NCBI GenBank assembly: GCA_027295435.1
Contig: JAPUKX010000066.1
Location: forward strand, 1 to 9,951
Direction: 5' to 3'
Origin: Planctomycetota bacterium
GTDB taxonomy: Bacteria; Planctomycetota; Phycisphaerae; Phycisphaerales; SM1A02
Length of the DNA stretch: 9,951 bases
A program made the position numbers and the translations under genes. The notes beneath the pieces are model-generated. The model saw only the letters and a list, made by a program, of their open reading frames with translations, was not told the origin of the DNA and did not search any database. Shown piece by piece: positions 8,707 to 9,951 of the stretch. Each line of letters starts with the position of its first letter. Within the stretch, counting starts at the first letter, position 1.

Positions 8707-9756
8707 CTACAAGTGCTCCACCTTGAGCAGCTGGGATACACGGTGCATCCAGTCGGGTAGCTTACGGATGGAGGCGAATTGACGCAATTTCTGTTGGACC
8801 TCGTCGGCGGGGCTCCCGAGATAGGTGTCTCCGGCGGGGATGTCCCGCATCACGCCGGATTGGGCGGCGATCGTTGCGCGGTCGCCGATCCGGACATGCT
8901 CGGAAATGCCCACAGCCCCACCAATGCGGACACCGTCACCCACGATCACCGATCCGCTGAGCCCGGCCAAGCCGGCGATGACGCAGTCGCGGCCGATGCG
9001 GCAGTTGTGTCCGATCTGAACCAAGTTGTCGATCTTCGTGCCCGCGCCGATGACGGTTGTGCCGAACTTGCCTCGATCGATGCAGGAATTGGCGCCGATC
9101 TCCACGTCGTCCTCGATGACCGCCGTGCCGATCTGCGGCACCTTCAGCAAGCCGGACCCGTCGGGCGACGGCCGGTATCCGAATCCATCGGCACCGATCG
9201 AAACGTTCTGGTGGAGGATCACACGGCCCCCTATGCGGCAACGCTCTCGAACGACCGTGTTGGCGTGGAGCACAGCGTCGTCACCGATTTGCACGGTCCC
9301 ATAGATGCGGACACCGGCGTGCAACACCGCTCGGTCGCCGATGTTCGCTTGCTCATCGATGCTCACGTGGGGCCCGATCCGCGCGCCGCGGCCGATCGTC
9401 GCCGTTGAGTGAACTACGGCCGACGGATGCACTCCAATCTGCGGCAGCGGTTCCGATGGTTCGAACAGGCGCAGCAGTTCGATCATCGCGAGTTCGGCGT
9501 CCGGCACGAAGATCAAGGCCTGGGCATGGCGGTCGCCATCAGAAGGTTCGAGCCCTTCGCTGACCACGGCTGCGCCGGCTGCCACCTCTCGCCAGCGCCC
9601 GGCGTGGCTGGTGTCAGCGATGAACGTGATTTCTTCTGCGGTTGCCTCGTCCATCGAGTTGACGCCAACGATCTGAATATCGCCTCGTCCGCGCAGCTCG
9701 CCGGCCACGCGCTGGGCCAGATCGGAGGTCGTGTATACCGTCGTCGTGCTATTCAT
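8707..9756 (-). CDS. lpxD: UDP-3-O-acylglucosamine N-acyltransferase (LpxD)
   Basis: LpxD adds the second 3-hydroxyacyl chain, to the 2-amino group of UDP-3-O-acyl-glucosamine, the product of LpxC, in the cytoplasm. From the chosen start the protein has 349 residues. Residues about 1-100 form the N-terminal uridine-binding domain (DLAQRVAGEL, then VGVNSMDEAT and EITFIAD). Residues about 105-320 form the left-handed beta-helix of hexapeptide repeats (IGRGAR, IGPHVS, IGDRAV). The family signature IGADGFGY is near 188-195, and IDNLVQIGHNC carries the likely catalytic His at position 250. A short helical C-terminus follows. I chose the ATG at 9756 because it matches the usual LpxD N-terminus just before the DLA motif. 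An upstream ATG at 9810 would overlap the ompH-like gene by 19 bases and add 18 residues of no family resemblance. Neither start has a strong ribosome binding site. Close packing with ompH and lpxC/fabZ indicates one operon. Confidence 0.94.
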   Translation of the reverse strand: MNSTTTVYTTSDLAQRVAGELRGRGDIQIVGVNSMDEATAEEITFIADTSHAGRWREVAAGAAVVSEGLEPSDGDRHAQALIFVPDAELAMIELLRLFEPSEPLPQIGVHPSAVVHSTATIGRGARIGPHVSIDEQANIGDRAVLHAGVRIYGTVQIGDDAVLHANTVVRERCRIGGRVILHQNVSIGADGFGYRPSPDGSGLLKVPQIGTAVIEDDVEIGANSCIDRGKFGTTVIGAGTKIDNLVQIGHNCRIGRDCVIAGLAGLSGSVIVGDGVRIGGAVGISEHVRIGDRATIAAQSGVMRDIPAGDTYLGSPADEVQQKLRQFASIRKLPDWMHRVSQLLKVEHL

Positions 9757-9791
9757 GGCTCTGAGGCCTGCCGCGCCGGCGGCGGGGAGGA

Positions 9792-9951
9792 TTACCTCTG
9801 GTTGATCCATCCGATCAGCTCGTCCGTGATGTCGAACGCCGGGTCGGCGTACACCACCCGCCGCAGCGATATCTGTTGAACGATTTGGAGCTCGCTGCCC
9901 TCTTGGAGATTGACCCGCGAGTCATCGGCAAGGATGTAATCAATGCCGTGG
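9792..9951 (-). CDS. OmpH/Skp-like periplasmic chaperone, C-terminal fragment
   Basis: The last 52 codons and TAA of a gene entering from the right edge are visible in one frame on the minus strand. They include ILADDSRVNL near the start and RVVYADPAFDITDELIGWIN at the end. The 'VVYADPAFDIT..L...IN' ending is typical of OmpH/Skp-family proteins, trimeric periplasmic chaperones that hold unfolded outer-membrane proteins for delivery to the BAM complex. Its place directly upstream of lpxD, as in many diderm genomes (often bamA-ompH-lpxD), strongly supports the call. The signal peptide and coiled-coil arms lie outside the window. This frame is too short and open-ended to appear as a complete gene, but it is well supported by context. 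Confidence 0.75.
   Translation of the reverse strand, partial: HGIDYILADDSRVNLQEGSELQIVQQISLRRVVYADPAFDITDELIGWINQR

Noticed and set aside
8779..9408. Long plus-strand open frame of 209 codons
   Set aside because: It is antisense to lpxD and rich in Asp, Ala and Val as expected for the opposite strand of hexapeptide repeats.

Overview
The window is GC-rich and densely coding, and appears to be chromosomal DNA of a Gram-negative (diderm) bacterium. A Planctomycetota member, perhaps Phycisphaerae-like, is the best guess. The reasons are a fused lpxC/fabZ gene in the order ompH-lpxD-lpxC/fabZ-lpxA, a very large secreted PQQ-like beta-propeller protein, and mostly weak Shine-Dalgarno sites. The taxon is an inference; Bacteroidota and related phyla share the lpxC/fabZ fusion.

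Left part (1-1264, minus strand). The transcription order is a small DUF5658-like membrane-protein gene broken by an amber codon and a frameshift (1264-840), a LEA14/WHy-type lipoprotein gene (812-318), a 200-base gap with no recognised gene (317-118), and the first 39 codons of a pilT-type pilus-retraction ATPase running off the left edge (117-1).

Centre (1265-6249, plus strand). A 144-base divergent intergenic region holds a perfect 12-bp palindrome. It precedes a 1421-residue exported protein (1409-5674) made of helical repeats, a beta-propeller, more helical repeats and a second beta-propeller. A 242-base gap follows (5675-5916) with a G-quadruplex motif, a perfect 8-bp GC inverted repeat and a candidate promoter. 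Then comes a short gene (5917-6249) whose product ends in an extremely acidic tail. The 166 bases at 6250-6415, between this gene and the convergent lpxA, show short repeats but no gene and no convincing terminator.

Right part (6416-9951, minus strand). Here lies a lipid A cluster transcribed from the right edge leftwards: the 3' end of an ompH/skp-like chaperone gene, lpxD, lpxC/fabZ and lpxA. The products make the acylated UDP-glucosamine precursor of lipid A. LpxA adds the first 3-hydroxyacyl chain, the LpxC half deacetylates, and LpxD adds the second chain. The FabZ half handles 3-hydroxyacyl-ACP at the branch point between LPS and phospholipid synthesis. The OmpH/Skp protein is a periplasmic chaperone for outer-membrane proteins. 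No lpxB, lpxH/I or lpxK lies in the window.

No defence system, mobile element, CRISPR array, rRNA or tRNA was recognised. The most notable items are the broken membrane-protein gene, the two-propeller protein, the acidic-tail protein and the G-quadruplex/promoter region in front of it.
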